A stretch of DNA of 64,000 bases from Isoetes taiwanensis (lineage: Eukaryota > Streptophyta > Lycopodiopsida > Isoetales > Isoetaceae), in the NCBI GenBank assembly GCA_021234155.1, contig JAJEKV010000054.1, positions 1,424,001 through 1,488,000 of the forward strand. Reading direction: 5' to 3'. The position numbers and the translations under genes are program-made. The notes below the pieces were generated by a model that did not search any database, was not told where the DNA came from, and was given only the letters and a program-made list of their open reading frames with translations. Positions 24,271 to 37,090 of this stretch are shown piece by piece. Position 1 is the stretch's first letter. The number at the start of each line of letters is the position of its first letter.

Positions 24271-24279
24271 TAACAATCT

Positions 24280-25860
24280 GAATTTTTATGTCATTTTATC
24301 ATTTACTTTCATTACTATGTCATATTTTAAGTTATAAGGAAAATTCAGAATTTGTTGTCCTAAGCTTCATAACTATGTCATGTTTTAAGTTACAAGGAAA
24401 TTTCAGAATTTGTCATCCTAAGCATGAGGAATTTACAATATAAGATGTATACCTTGCAAATATGCTTTTTTGGACAAGCATATTTCAGATTCTAGTGTTC
24501 AGATTCTACTGTTTTAATTATGACAGATTTACATTATTAATGCATTTACATATGTATGATTTTCTTTTAATCTTTTTAAGAACTTGCTGTTTTTTTACCG
24601 TTTTCATTTTCATTTTCATTTCCAACTTCATTTTCATTTCCAACTTGCCTTTTGCATTCATTTTCGGTAACTATCATTTTCATTTTCAATTCCAACTTGC
24701 CTTTTCCATTCATTTTCGGTAACTATGATTCCATCGTGCCATTCTGATCTTACACCAAGCACCCTCCCTTAACATGGTTATATTTGTTGGATCTTTACGT
24801 TCCTATATCAATGGCCAGCTTTAATAAGTGTTTGAGCAATAGAAGGCAAAACTGTTCCGGCAAAATGTGGCCAGACCCGATGTTATTTACAGATCTTGTT
24901 ATTAACTGCAAAATGTGGCCAGACCCAATGTTACCTCCAGATCTTGTGTAGCTACATTTTTCAAACCTGCTGAAGTGGTTACTATATGGCACCAATGAAC
25001 GATTAGAACAAAATACATTAGTTTGGCTTTCTTTGAGGAACTTTCAAACGAAAAGTGAATTGGCCACAGGCGCAGAATTTACAACAGGACTGGGGCTGGA
25101 AGGTGGGGTATCTCCTTTGGGAAGGCTCGATATCCTACAATTTTGCTAAACGTAGATAAAGCGTCCTATGGAGAATTTGTGTTTACTAGTGCTTGTCCCA
25201 TTCATCTTGACATTTCCTCTGAGTAGTTGTAGCAGCAACAGACTTGCCCCCCAATAATGTTAACAAGACCAACATGTAGAAACTCCTCATCATCTGAACT
25301 TGGTTTTTCATCAGCTGCGCAGACAGCTAGGTGTCCTCAAATCATGAACTCTATGAGTGCCATTACAATGGGAAGAATGTTACACAGTCAGATGACAGAA
25401 AGTGAACTGACTCCCTAGGCAATGTCTTCAATAAAATGCAAAAATAAAGACCTGGTTTCATGGGGAGTTATGATTTCATCATATGCCCAAACTGGCAAAT
25501 GTTCCTACAAGTGAATAGCATAAAAATAGCCAGAAGTGTCATAATTGGCTTATCATTTAGGACCTCACTAATATATGGTCTATGTCAATGTCCCTGTTTA
25601 TGCTATTACCACTTCCCTGCTCTTGCTCATAGCAGTCATGTTTTTCTTAATTTCTCAAGAGCGAATAACCGGCCCAAGAAAGACTATTGCAGTTGTCAAG
25701 TTCCAAGATCCAGGTCTGCCAAACATCCATCCAAGTGTTAGAATAGAATTATATGTTTCATTGAAACAGAAATGCATAGACATCCAATGAACCAATTAAG
25801 AGTTCTTTCGACCTTAAAATCCCATGTACTTGAAATGTATGGCTGGCGTGATTTAATTGT
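24280..25860. other. Non-coding flank with local tandem repeats
   Basis: No gene. (ATTTTC)n-like repeats with a duplicated 60-bp unit ending TTCATTTTCGGTAACTAT lie at 24,600-24,730. GCAAAATGTGGCCAGACCC is duplicated at 24,849 and 24,908. The right end is 3' flank of sufC. Confidence 0.6.
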
Positions 25861-25866
25861 TTGTTT

Positions 25867-27809
25867 TTAAGGAGCAATTTTGATTCCCTTGTAACCCCCA
25901 GCTTCAAGTTGCTTTGCAAGAGAGACATCTCCAGTCCTAATAATACGCCCAGATTCCTATATTCAAATAACAAAAACTGGCCGTCAAGCTAGATGAATGT
26001 TGGGCTACATTATAACTTGTAAAAAACTTGGAAAATGTATAGCTACCATAATGTGCACGAAGTTTGGAGAAATATAGTCCAAGAGACGTTGGTAGTGAGT
26101 AATCATCAGAATTGAATTGTTAGCTTTTCTTAGACCATTAACAGCATTAGCAACATCCTGCAGTGCATCCACATCAAGACCTGAATCTATCTCATCCAAG
26201 ATAGCTAAGTCTGCCTCCAATACCTGCATAAACCTCCAAAAATTACATTTTACCCAAGAGTGGTTAACAATAATCTAACAAACCGCAAGTTGCAGTATCT
26301 CATTACGCTTTTTCTCCCCTCCACTAAATCCTTCATTCACGTTACGGTTTAGAAAAACCGGATCCATATTCAGAGCTGCAAGTTTTGGAGATAGAAAACC
26401 ATAAAACTGCAGAGGAAACAGAATCATGTATCAAAACATACGCAAAGCAAAGATACTAAAAATGTGTGTATTGCTTATTCATTTGATTGATGATAAAAAC
26501 ATGTCATTCCCCACCTCCAATGGGCCAAGCTCCGCAAGACCTAATGCCTTCCGTCTTGCATTACAAGCCATTCGTAAGAAGTCCATGTTGCTCACACCTG
26601 GTACTTCCACCGGTGATTGAAAGCTCAAAAATAAACCAGCATGGCTCCTTTCCTCTGGATCTTTTTCAAATATATTTTCCCCTTTAAATATAGCAGTACC
26701 ACCTGTGACCTCATAGTCAGGATGCCCTACAAGGACCTGCATCACGGTAATCCAAATATAGTGCTGCCTGTATATGTTTCCAAATATGCATAAGGATGAT
26801 AACTTACTTTTGAGAAGGTGCTCTTTCCAGAGCCATTTTTCCCCATAATTGCATGCACCTGTACACAGTAGTTTGAATAAGCATTTGATATCCATTAAAA
26901 CTGTTCTTGCTAATTCTGCATGGCAGCTACATATTATGGGCACACACAGTATACAACCAGTCTCACACGGTGTTTTTACTGATCAAGCGACCATACAACC
27001 CATGCATAGATTTACTACATGACAGCATGTTTAGATCAAGGGACATCATTGGGTGACATTTTTGAAACCTAACTTGCCAAGTTTCACACCAAAAGATATA
27101 ACATAATGTCCCCGTTTTCTATTTGCAAGTAGGGTTAGAAAAATGACATAATAATAAAGGCAAGACAGCAATATTAACAACAACGCACTACCCAAGCCAG
27201 GTGAAGCTCGAGCGTCAAAGGATGACAGCTGCCATGACCTGAAAAGACTGAACCGAAATATATTTGACCTAGTCTGATGAATATCTTTACATATTTTGAA
27301 CCTCTTAATCTAGCTAAGGGTTTCAGATAAATGATTATCTCTTCGACCACAAGATGCTCTAATCCATAATCTTATAAGCTGCGTAATATCGTAAGACAGA
27401 TGCATAAATTATGAAGATCTAATGCATAAGATTCTAAATTGCTAAATTTTGGATATGTGTATCCACCAGTTCTGACATTAATAATGAATATTAGAATAGT
27501 ATAAAAGCTCACCTCACCTTCCCGTATAGTCAAGTCCACGCCTTGTAAAATTTCTTTCCTTGATTCAGCAACTACGGCAGTGAGACCACGTACCTCCAGC
27601 AGTACCTTTGCGTCCTCAACTTGGTTACTTCCAATATGATCAAGGGTTGCAGTTGCACAACGAACCAGCCAGACGGCGCTGGATCTCTTTTTGGATTGCC
27701 CTCGAAATTTGAGAAAGACAGGGGCGAAGCAACAACTGAGGCGTGGCTGCCATTGAGCAGATGAAAAGGAGGAAGTGTGTGCAGACGGAGCCGAGGCCGC
27801 CATCGCCAT
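25867..27809 (-). CDS. SUFC: Plastid SufC, Fe-S cluster assembly ABC-type ATPase (ABCI6-like)
   Basis: SufC is the ATPase of the plastid SUFBCD scaffold that builds iron-sulfur clusters. Six exons join in phase 0: 27,513-27,809; 26,808-26,858; 26,515-26,736; 26,284-26,406; 26,047-26,223; 25,867-25,956, giving 319 residues, close to the plant family length. Residues 1 to about 48 are Ser/Ala/Arg-rich and look like a chloroplast transit peptide. ATPase motifs in order: Walker [10 protein letters not shown] (exon 2), Q-loop [10 protein letters not shown] (exon 3), signature [15 protein letters not shown] (exon 4), Walker B and D-loop [16 protein letters not shown] with H-loop ITHYQRLL (exon 5), and the C-terminal [13 protein letters not shown] (exon 6). 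All splice sites are GT-AG. No break was seen, so this is the best-supported functional gene in the window. It is transcribed towards the LINE-rich region. Confidence 0.95.
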
Positions 27810-27954
27810 GCGAAGTAAGCTCTAGGGGATAAAATATTCCGATCCGATCCGAAAAAGCTGCGGGAGATGTTTTTTATTGAAAACGTTTACGGAAAACCAC
27901 AGAGACTGTTTACCATTCCAAGTTCTCTCCTAGGTAGGCCTATGTAATTATGAT

Positions 27955-28055
27955 GGAGGAAACCGCATTGGGGAGGGGGTTTCTTGAAATAAACCCCCTT
28001 GGCGGCGCCGCTCGCGGGTTTATTTCAAGAAACCCCCGAGCCAATGCGGTTGCGC
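27955..28055. repeat. Long near-perfect hairpin
   Basis: AACCGCATTGG then GGGGGTTTCTTGAAATAAAC on the left pairs with GGGTTTATTTCAAGAAACCC and CCAATGCGGTT on the right, around a GC-rich loop containing GGCGGCGCCGC. The arms total about 35 bp. The hairpin lies about 150 bp upstream of the sufC start and could be a foldback element end or affect sufC transcription. Confidence 0.85.
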
Positions 28056-28720
28056 CACGTAAATGTCCGCAAGGCAGAATTTTTTGCTACGTGGCAAAAA
28101 ATTTAGGTCTAAAGTTAAGTTCTCGTCTTGAGGATCCGGCCCTGTTTCTGTGATAAAGCGACCCCTGTTGCGGATCCGGCCCTGTTTCTGCGATATAAGC
28201 GACCCCTGTTTCTGTTTCTGTGATCCGGCCCCTATTTCTTGTTAGATAAGCAAGAAGATTGAAGATAGGAATTTGAAGAAACGCCCCTATTCTTGCGGAT
28301 CTGAAGAGTCTAGACCCTAACCTAGTTGAGTAGATCCGGCAAAAGATCTTGCCCTGCCCTGCGAAACTTGAACTTCTCTGAATCTCTCTCAAAATCTTTC
28401 AGGGCAAAAGAATCAAAAACTTTCAGGGCACCTATGCTTTGAGATCTTCGACCGTCGCCCTGTTCTGCCCTGCAAAAGCTTTGGCCTACAAAACTCTACG
28501 TTGCAGAGATCTTGCAACCTTATGAAAAAATAGAGATGATCTGGCAATGACCAGGGCTCGTTCATGACGAAGGAAAAAAAATGAAAAGGGATTTATGTGA
28601 ACCGAGTTCCAGAGCTCAGAGCTCTGGCGGCGCCGCCTGAGCTCCCCACCAGGCTGGTTTCCTGTTTTAAACAAAGGCATAAAAAACACGAAAATTCCGC
28701 TTTGCGGACGTTTACGTTTC
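28056..28720. mobile_element. Small element bounded by imperfect inverted repeats
   Basis: ACGTAAATGTCCGCAAGGCA at 28,058 is repeated as its complement near 28,690-28,715 (TTGCGGACGTTTACGT). Between them are about three tandem units built on GATCCGGCCCTGTTTCTG (28,130-28,225) and a second GGCGGCGCCGCC palindrome (about 28,627). There is no coding content. It looks like a non-autonomous DNA element, perhaps one unit with the neighbouring hairpin. Confidence 0.5.
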
Positions 28721-28724
28721 GAAA

Positions 28725-28935
28725 ATTCCTATTTTTGGGTTGCCCCTAGGAGGGCAAACCCTCGCTTATGTGGGTTTCTCGAATATCCTAGGTATATGTT
28801 GGAATATACCTAGGATGTGCTAGTAACTGCTTATTGTTTCCTGTAAATTGGCGGTCACCTGCATTCTAGATCGGGGATGTTTCAACCGGATAACTAGCAA
28901 GGCAGATCAAAAGCTTCATCTGATGCACAGGCAAA
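28725..28935 (+). repeat. Dispersed repeat R1, copy 1
   Basis: About 210 bp matching the reverse complement of 57,620-57,841. Shared blocks are TTTTGGGTTGCCCCTAGG, ATCCTAGGTATATG, and TCCTGTAAATTGGCGGTCAC followed by CTGC. The edge at TTTTGGGTTGCCCC is sharp in both copies. There is no coding content and the family is unknown. Confidence 0.85.
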
Positions 28936-29046
28936 CAATATGTTGTGTAAGTGTTGTGGCCTGCGGCATACTCGCTCTGGGAGACGCAACTTCAAGCTCG
29001 TGTTTTGATAGCCAAAGCCCTGACTATGGCAACCCAACACTCAGTT

Positions 29047-29260
29047 CCGGCAGTTGAACTCCAGGGTTCACACTTGCATTAGGTCTTGAATGACGCTACA
29101 TCTCTTCCATCTCTGTAAGTACGTTATTTTCTTCTGAGCACATTTACGTACAATACATTTATGAACTCGTGGTCATCTAATCTCATGAATGCACGATGAC
29201 AATGTGACAGTGACAATGCAAGCATTGCATAGAGGCGATCTGTCCCTAAAAAGATGCCAC
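29047..29260 (+). repeat. Inverted repeat R2, left copy (possible TIR)
   Basis: About 210 bp repeated in inverted orientation at 36,885-37,090. Shared blocks are TCCGGCAGTTGAACTCCAGG, CTACATCTCTTCCATCTCTG, TTTACGTACAATACATTTAT and CATGAATGCACGATGACA. Similarity is about 90% by eye, with a short indel. The pair encloses about 7.6 kb, including an L1-type LINE. Confidence 0.9.
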
Positions 29261-29264
29261 AGAG

Positions 29265-30290
29265 TTGGATTTTTCAGATGGTAATGCATTCAACTTTAGG
29301 ACATACTCCCTTCAGTTGTTCCGAAATAAATCTACGTATTGAAAACTGCAGATTTGGGAGAAGATGATTTAATCCACTTATTTACTGGTCATTCCAGTAA
29401 GTAGTGTATGTCTGTTTGGTATTTTAACATCCAAGAGAAATATTCAATCCACTTATTTGCTGGTCACTTCGGTAACTAGTGTATATCTTAAACTATATTT
29501 AAGAGAAGTATTTCAATAAGTAGTCAAATATTGCTACATTATCTCCTGTGGTAGAGAAGGTGGTGTTTATACCAGGCAAACATGTCCTTTTGTGAACGCA
29601 TAGATCTTTTCTATGTTAAATAATCTAAAGCAGAAAACATGTGTGGGACATAGATTTAGCATATCTTTGCACCTCATTAAAATAAATATGCGTCTAGTCC
29701 ATCATTACAGCTCAAGTATGGTTGCATTGAACCTTGGTTAAACCATTGTCTCTAGTTATTCAAATAGATATAAATAGCAACCTAAATAATCCAACCAATA
29801 ATCTGCAATTGAAGCCCTAAGCATGTGTGCAAAACTAACTCCAATAAGATGTTCTGGATTGAATTATGTAGATTTTACCTAAATAATGAGCCATCTCTAT
29901 GTTTGACAAACAAAAAAGTAAAGCAAATGGATGTGTAAAATTAATCTAACACATGCACTCAGAATATCTTATATGCAATGGCCATTTCAGACATAACCAT
30001 AACCATAATAGCAAAAAACAAAATGTGACCTGGTATTAGGAATTGAAGACTTCGTTTCTTGGATCCCAAAGCATATTCAAATATTCTGGATCCCAGCATT
30101 ATATTATGCAAATGCTTGAAACTGTAGGAAAGACTTGATTCTACCCTAAGAAATCATTCATCTGTGATCTGTATATGACAGAGAAAGATTATCATCAGAG
30201 CAAAATTTTCAATAGATCGAGTTGCACAAATTGTAAGAATCAAAACTTAAGCGAGAAAGTAATCAGATATAAATTGATGAAAACCAAACT
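29265..30290. other. Non-coding stretch inside the R2 pair
   Basis: No gene seen. TCCACTTATTT then CTGGTCA is duplicated at about 29,374 and 29,450. If the R2 copies are TIRs, this is internal sequence of that element. Confidence 0.45.
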
Positions 30291-30299
30291 TATAGATTT

Positions 30300-30850
30300 A
30301 CAAGGCCTTCAGCGATTTGATAAGGCTGATGCAAATAAGACTTTTAAACAAGGAGCCAGATCCAACCTGAAAATAAATACTCAAAGCACCCAACAAATAC
30401 CTTCTGCTCTGTACTTTCTGCATTCCAGTCAACTGCCAGCCAGGGTTTAGGGATGCTGCATAGCAAGGAAACAAGGCAGCGAAATGAGAAAGGAAAGTAA
30501 GCAGCGAAGGCACAGACGCCAGAAGAAGTAACACAAATACCATCCGGCCTATGACAAACCCCTTGCATATCAGTGCAGTAAAGGGGACTGTAAGTGATTC
30601 CAGCAAGTAGAGAAGAGAATGTGTCCTGCAAATTTGCTTAAGTTACATCAAGAACGAGCAAACTTGTTTAGAAAAAAAAAATGTGTCTTATAAAAACAAC
30701 ATACGTTCCCTGCAGGTTGGCATATAGGGACATTCCCTAAAATTATTTTTGTCGAATATGTCCATGAAGCATATATAAGCACCAAAAGTCTTGCCAATAT
30801 TCCAATTATCAACCCCCTGCAATGCTTTTTTTTAAGTCAGCATAAGTCTT
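30300..30850 (-). pseudogene. Possible exons of an unidentified gene
   Basis: On the minus strand a segment ending near 30,722 reads NWNIGKTFGAYICFMDIF and ends KNNFRECPYMPTC, preceded by a pyrimidine tract and CAG. A second block at about 30,440-30,630 reads TFSSLLAGITYSPLYC and then DGICVTSSGVC. Both have the Cys spacing and splice-like borders of real exons, but I do not recognise the family and the frames do not join cleanly. They may be host exons captured between the R2 inverted repeats. Confidence 0.3.
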
Positions 30851-31129
30851 CAGAAGTTTAAAGTCCTCTAGGACCATTAGTGAATTGGACTCGGATGCTA
30901 ATTATAAATGCTTCAAAAAATCATGTTCTTGCCCTACAAGAAAGGTATGCTTGAAATAGAAAAAAAATAGCGTTGGCTTATAGATTTTGCTCAACTAACA
31001 ACTCGAAAGATCATTGTCATCGCTTATGTCAATGAAGTAAACAATAAAAACAATCTTGCATGTTTATAATGAAGCAAAACTAGTTCTCCTGATGTTCGGT
31101 AGTTGAGCCTGCAGTTTTTATATTTTTTT

Positions 31130-34100
31130 TTTTGTTGAAGGACGTCAGACTTTATTCATCTTGCGAGGGGCAAGTGAAGAACAATGATACGACTTTACAA
31201 TGTAACCTTGAGCTTCTTGGAGAACACGATTATCTGCCACATCCAGACCTTTGAAGATTACCAATCTTCGTCTTTTCCAGATAGTCCAAAGCAACCATCC
31301 TGCTGCTAGATGAAAAGCCTGGCCTTGTAACTCTGTCCAAGTACTTGGGTAAATTGCCAAAAGCAGTTGTTGACTTGTTAGTGAAACCTGAAAAAGGGAA
31401 AACAACCAGTCCCATATACCTCCTAAGGTGTTCACACATGAAAAGCAATGCTCAATGGTCTCGGATCCACGCTTGCATACCGGACACGATTTGATATTCT
31501 AGGGTTAAACTTATGGACAAGCACATTAACCCGCTGAGACACCTATGAAGAATCTGCCACCAAAGAACGCCACTTTAGGATGAAGTAGCTTGTCCCATGC
31601 CCAAGACCACACCTTCGCCATTGAAGAGGAGGAAGTTGAAGAGACCACTTATTAGATCGGAGGAAGAATATCAAGATCAAGCAACAACCGATACATAGAG
31701 TTCACAAATTTGCACTCCTTAATTTCTTCATGACAAACCCATACCAAAATATCTTCTTGGTGTGGCGTAATAGGGTCAGTAGAAAATCAGCAACTTTTTG
31801 CCAAAGAACTCTATCCCATCGCCCCAATAGAAACTTTTTAATCGAAAAGCCTCCCATGTCAAAGAATCGGCCTCGAGTCATACCATGCTGCAATAGTTAA
31901 GATTCCAAAGACTTTTCCAACGCCTTTGAGTCAATGGGTGCACCAGAAAAGCAAAGTGGTTGATTGTCTACCGAGGGATCCACCAACAAGGTGCGAATCA
32001 ATATATACACAAGCGGTTGGACCGATGTGAAATAAAGTTTTGACTGTGTGCCGTGAATCTAACAATCCCTTTCGGAATGGAGAAGCATTATGATAAGGCC
32101 GCAACTCATAAAATAAACTCCATGGAAGAACAGGTTTGAGTGTGACTTTACCAAAAGGGATACAAGGGTAAGAGCACAGGCAATAAGCCGTAACCCGGAG
32201 AATCATCCTTACCTACTAGAAGCCGCCAAATGAATTTTGAGATCATAACCTTACTCGCAAATGGAAATCATTCATGCCCAAACCTCCAAAGAGACTTAGG
32301 TTTTATACACTTAGACCATGCAACCTTCACCACTACCCCCTCGCTTCATTTCCACCCCGGATAAAGTTTCTAACAACACCCACAATCTCCTGAAACTTTG
32401 AGTGGGAAGCAAGAATGGCGTAAGCCATATAGACATGTGTGTTGCTTAAGACATGCTTAGCAACCGCTACCCTTCCGTGCATAGATAGCTTAGCCAGATC
32501 CCACCAAAAAGGTGCCTCCGCAACCCCTCGATTATAACATCCCAAGCATCGGTTGAAACATGAATACCCACCGGGATACCAAGAAGCTTGGTTGCCTTCC
32601 CATGAGGCAACACCTTCCGTGGGTAAGCAAGAACACATGGTGGGACTTCATCATCTAGAGTCCACAAAGCGTAACACTTTTGCCAACCCACCAAAACTCC
32701 AGAGGCTAAGGAAAATGTGTCAAGCGTAAGCTTTGCATTTTGGAGATTATCGATCTGCTTTCAAAAATAGAAAGGTATCATCCGCATAATGATTAATAAT
32801 TTCTTGAGAGCCATTTTCCATAGGAAGACCCCCTGATCACATCACCCTCAAAGAAGACTAGAAAATAATTGTGAAAGCACCTCTCGCCACTATTGTAAAA
32901 AGCAATGGAGCCAAGGGGCAACCTTGACGAACTCCTCTACCAACAGAAAGACAAATGAGAGGGCTCTCCCCGAAGAGTATCAGAGATCTTGTTGAAGTAT
33001 GCAACTTCATGACATCTCTTGTGAATGGGATACCAAACCCTAAAGCCAATAAACACTTCTCTAAAAACCCCAATCCACACTTTGCCATATGCCTTGGCAA
33101 AGTCAAGTTTGAGATACACAATACGATGGGCCTTTAGCCTTGCCCAATACATACCTTCATAGGCATTTGCAACATTATCAAGAATACACCTTCCGTGCAA
33201 GAACCCGCTTTGGGTGGACGAAATTGACTCAAAGAAGAACAACACACAACTTCTCCGCCAGAGCTTTTCAAAAAAATCTTATACAATCAGAGAAAGCAAT
33301 GTTATAGGACGCCAATCCGAAATGGCCTTTGGCTCTTTACACTTGGGAATGAGGGAAATAGCACCTGTGTTAAGAATTTTGTCCAAACTTCTGTATCTTC
33401 TAAATTCACAAAATGCATTATATATATCATCTCCAATCCACTCCCAATATTCTTGAAAAAATTCTACTGGAAAACCATCAAGACCTGGACATTTTCCTTT
33501 CTCCAATAGGTGAGCCGCTGCGCCTAGATCGTCTCTAGTGATATTTGTCTCTAAAATTGAACGTTGCTCTGCTGAAACAATAGAATGCACTTTAGTTAAC
33601 ACAGCTGATTGCATGTCCTCCTGAAATGGTAAGCGATGTCGAGCAAAGAATACTGCAAAATGATTATGTAGGTGCTGCTTTAGGTGCACCGGATCAGAAA
33701 CCTCCGAGCCATCTGGGAGAGTGAGAGAGTTAATAGAAGTAGCCATCCTCCTCCGTTTTGCCGCCCTAAAAAAGAAATGAGAACACCTATCACCAGACTT
33801 AAACCATTGCAAACCAGCCTTCAACTTCGCTCCTAATGCCAGAAGAAGGAATGTGAGCTCTGCATATTTGTAACTCCTGATATAAGGATGTCAAATGACC
33901 TCTGGCCTCAACCACTTTACGATGACCCCATTCCTTAGCAAAGGATTTGACCGCCGCCATGGCAGCTACAACCCCTGACATCCCCCTGGATGAAGCGAAT
34001 GCCTGTGACCACGCATCTTTACAGCCTGTTTTAAACTCTTCGTTCTTCAGGTAACTGGTATTGAGCTTGAAAAATGTTTTAGTGGGCCTTCTATTATTTG

Positions 34101-36720
34101 CCAGCGCAGAAGAAAACCATTGTGGGTTGTGATCTGAAACGGAACTATCCAATAGATTAGTCCTGTGAAAAGGAAGTACCAAGCCAGCAACAATAACATT
34201 ATAATAGCCACGATCATGGCGAGCATAGGCTCTACCATAACCCGTCCAACCATTACACCATGTGTATGACTGATCCCCATCAATTTCTGCCCATCCACAC
34301 TCCAGCAGGAAACGTCGCCACTGTTCCCTCTCAAATCCTTGGATTACTTGTGATCCCCGACCACATCTATCAACTTCTGCTTCTACCATATTAAAGTCAC
34401 CAACCATAAACCAAGCAACATTACTTCCAAGTCTAAGCACCTTACTCCTCAAAGAAGCCCATAAAGAACCCCTTTGACCCAGTTGATTATGAGCATAAAC
34501 ATTTACAATACCCCATTCCTGACCCTTATCCTGCCATTTAACAATAATCCAGCGACCAAACTTATCAGTCTGAGTAAATGTCACATCAATAGAAGACCTC
34601 CAAGCAAAGTGAGAACCCCAAATTTTAGATGAGTCACCGCCACCAAAAACATTGTACTCACGACCTAGAATGGAAGCCAGACTTGTGTACATCACCTCTT
34701 CGACACTTGTGTTCTTGAAGGCAACAAAAATCCATAGGAAATTTAGATAAATAAAGGGACAATCTGCTTTTTTCGGGGAAGAAGCAATGCCCCAACATTC
34801 CATGACACAATATTCATAATAATTGAGTTGGGATGTTCCACTTCCATACTCACTATCTCGCATGTCTACCACATCAGTCCCATGATATTCTTCCGGGAGA
34901 TCTGCCCAACAAGTCCTAGAAAGTGGTAAGGGGAGCCTCCTCTCTTTCCACCCTTCCATTGTGCACCGCAATTCTTGGCGGGAGGAGAGCCTCCTCTCTC
35001 CGCTCTATCCTCCCCATATTTTGTGCAGCCTTCACCATGAGACTCAAGTGGTGAGGGAGAGCCTTCGCTCCGCCAACCCTCCCATTTGCCTCTTCGTGGA
35101 AGTGACAACCTGCTTGAAGCAAAGTGAGCATATTTGTTCCTTTGCAGCTTTTTTCAAACTCACTTTTGTCCATCCCGCTTGAACTCGTTCTTGCCGTTCT
35201 TGTTCTATTTGAATCGAATGCAATTTAGTCAGAAGCAAAGATCATCAAAAAGAAGAGGGAAGGAACACCGTCGCCACATTTACTGGATTTGCACAAGACA
35301 GGGGCTGAGAAGGAGAAGGGAGAGACACATCCCTCTTAGCTCGAAAGTTTGCAAACATTGCTAGTTGAGGAAATAAGAGGGCAAGCCGAGGACCATTAAG
35401 CAATTTCAAGTCAAACTTAAGAAACATGGGGCCACTTTTAATTACAAAAGACTCTCGGCAAAGCATGACCAAGGGAAGTGACACACATCTTTGCCCCATC
35501 AACAATGGAATGGGCCAAATGAGTGCCCAAACCATTAGCAATGTTAATGAGGAACTTCGGGGACCAGCAAGTCGAGGAAGATTGGAGATTGAGAGCCGCA
35601 AAGGCATTTTCAAAGCATTGAGCATGTTGGGATTAAAACCCGGAGAATAAGATCGGTACAATATATAATCACTCCACATAGGATCAACCCCTCGTGCCAC
35701 CAACCGATGCATACAAAGAAAGATCATCAAAAACAATCAAGAAAAAGTTTTTATCTAACATTTTCAATGTGCGATAGCCGTGAAGTCCAATTCTTTGAAG
35801 ATGACCTGTTAACCAAGATCCAAGCTTTCTAACATCCAAATAAACACCAAATATAACGCCCACAACTCCAAATGACATCAAATTACCAATACACTTCTTA
35901 TGAAGATCATGATCAATTTCTACCACATGATATCCGGAAGCTTTAAGGGGTGTCTCTACATACCTCCGGTTCATAGAACACCTCCACCGGTGGTAAAGAA
36001 AAGTCAAGCCGGCCTCACGTGCTAGAAGCTCGCCCAATAAGGATCCAATATCTCTTTTATTTTCATGAATCATCAAATCAATAGCTCAAAACACGCCAAG
36101 AAGAAATAGCGTAAGACAAATCTTTCTTAATCCAATCACTAAAGCGTTCCCCGGTTACCCTAGTCACCAATTTCGGACCTCCATGGTAATGCAGAGGCGA
36201 AGCCACAACCGTGGGGAGCTGGGGATAGAAGCACTATCACTTTGAATTCTAATATCAGGAGCACCAACAGGAGACAAAGACGAACTTGGCACATCTGCTC
36301 TATTACCATTAAGGGGGAACACCCCGAGATGGTAATTGGGGAAAATCAATATGAGAGATATCCATACCTTCTTGAACCAAGCTCTCTTTCATCAGATCTT
36401 TTCCTCGTTGCGTCCCTTTAGCGGCATGAGACTTCGTCCCTATCGGGGGCTTGAAGGCCACTTGAGAAGAAGAAACAGAAGAGACTGCTTTCGTCACCAT
36501 CAAGGATGAGGTGGCCGAAAGTGATCAGACCAGATCCGGCTGCCTTGTGCAAAAAGCAACCCACCACAACACACATTAATGGAAAGCCCTCGATGCAAGC
36601 TTTCCAACGAGCCCAGACACACCAAAAAGCGAGCTCGGATGCAGAAGTTATGGCAGAAAAGGTAAATCTGCCATGTCCGTCGACCGGCCCATCAGAGCGC
36701 CCTTCAATTATTGGACTTCT
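31130..36720 (-). mobile_element. Plant L1-type LINE, nearly full length but decayed
   Basis: Read from right to left. ORF1-like text with a DUF4283-type block (KLGSWLTGHLQRIGLHGYRT, about 35,800) lies at 35.2-36.5 kb. The endonuclease at 33.8-34.97 kb has GDFNMVEAEVDR and SVSDHNPQW. RT blocks follow: GKCPGLDGFPVEFFQEYW and ISLIPKCKEPKAISDWRPIT (33.3-33.5 kb), QSGFLHGRCILDNVANAYEG, GVRQGCPLAPLLF and NHYADDTFLF (about 32,790). The zf-RVT region (WTIWKRRRLVIFKG) ends near 31,150. A minus-strand AATAAA and an A-run at 31,122-31,135 form the 3' tail. Endonuclease, first RT block and later RT blocks sit in different frames, so the element is dead. Confidence 0.85.
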
Positions 36721-36884
36721 TCTTTAGAAAAATTTAGTATCAAAAGGGTTTTCCATATTGGTCTCTATGAATGCTTACATGATGCATCCCAAGGTTTCAA
36801 GCCTCTTGCATATATATCACTAGCAATGCACAGAGCAAAAAGGCACATCGAAAAACTTTTGTAGATGCCATAACTGTTGTTGCT

Positions 36885-37090
36885 TCATCCATTCCTTTTA
36901 GGGACGGATCGCAATGTTTGCATTGCCACTGTCACACTGTCATCGTGCATTCATGAGATTGCCATGAGTTCATAAATGTATTGTACGTAAATGTGCTCGG
37001 AAGAAAATAACATACTTACAGAGATGGAAGAGATGTAGCATCATTCAAGACCTGATGCAAGTGTGAACCCTGGAGTTCAACTGCCGGACT
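36885..37090 (-). repeat. Inverted repeat R2, right copy (possible TIR)
   Basis: Reverse complement of 29,047-29,260. The outer edges differ: the left flank reads ACTCAGTT and the right flank ACTCTATT next to the shared CCGGCAG end. This could be a decayed 8-bp target duplication (6 of 8 match) or chance. Confidence 0.9.

Noticed and set aside
24022-24273. Acidic protein with DYEDEDD repeats as a separate gene
   Set aside because: It lies in line with the end of the hAT transposase and has no independent start or exon structure; it is best read as its acidic tail.
30175-30450. Plus-strand ORF of 91 codons
   Set aside because: It is antisense to the exon-like minus-strand segments and has no recognisable motif.
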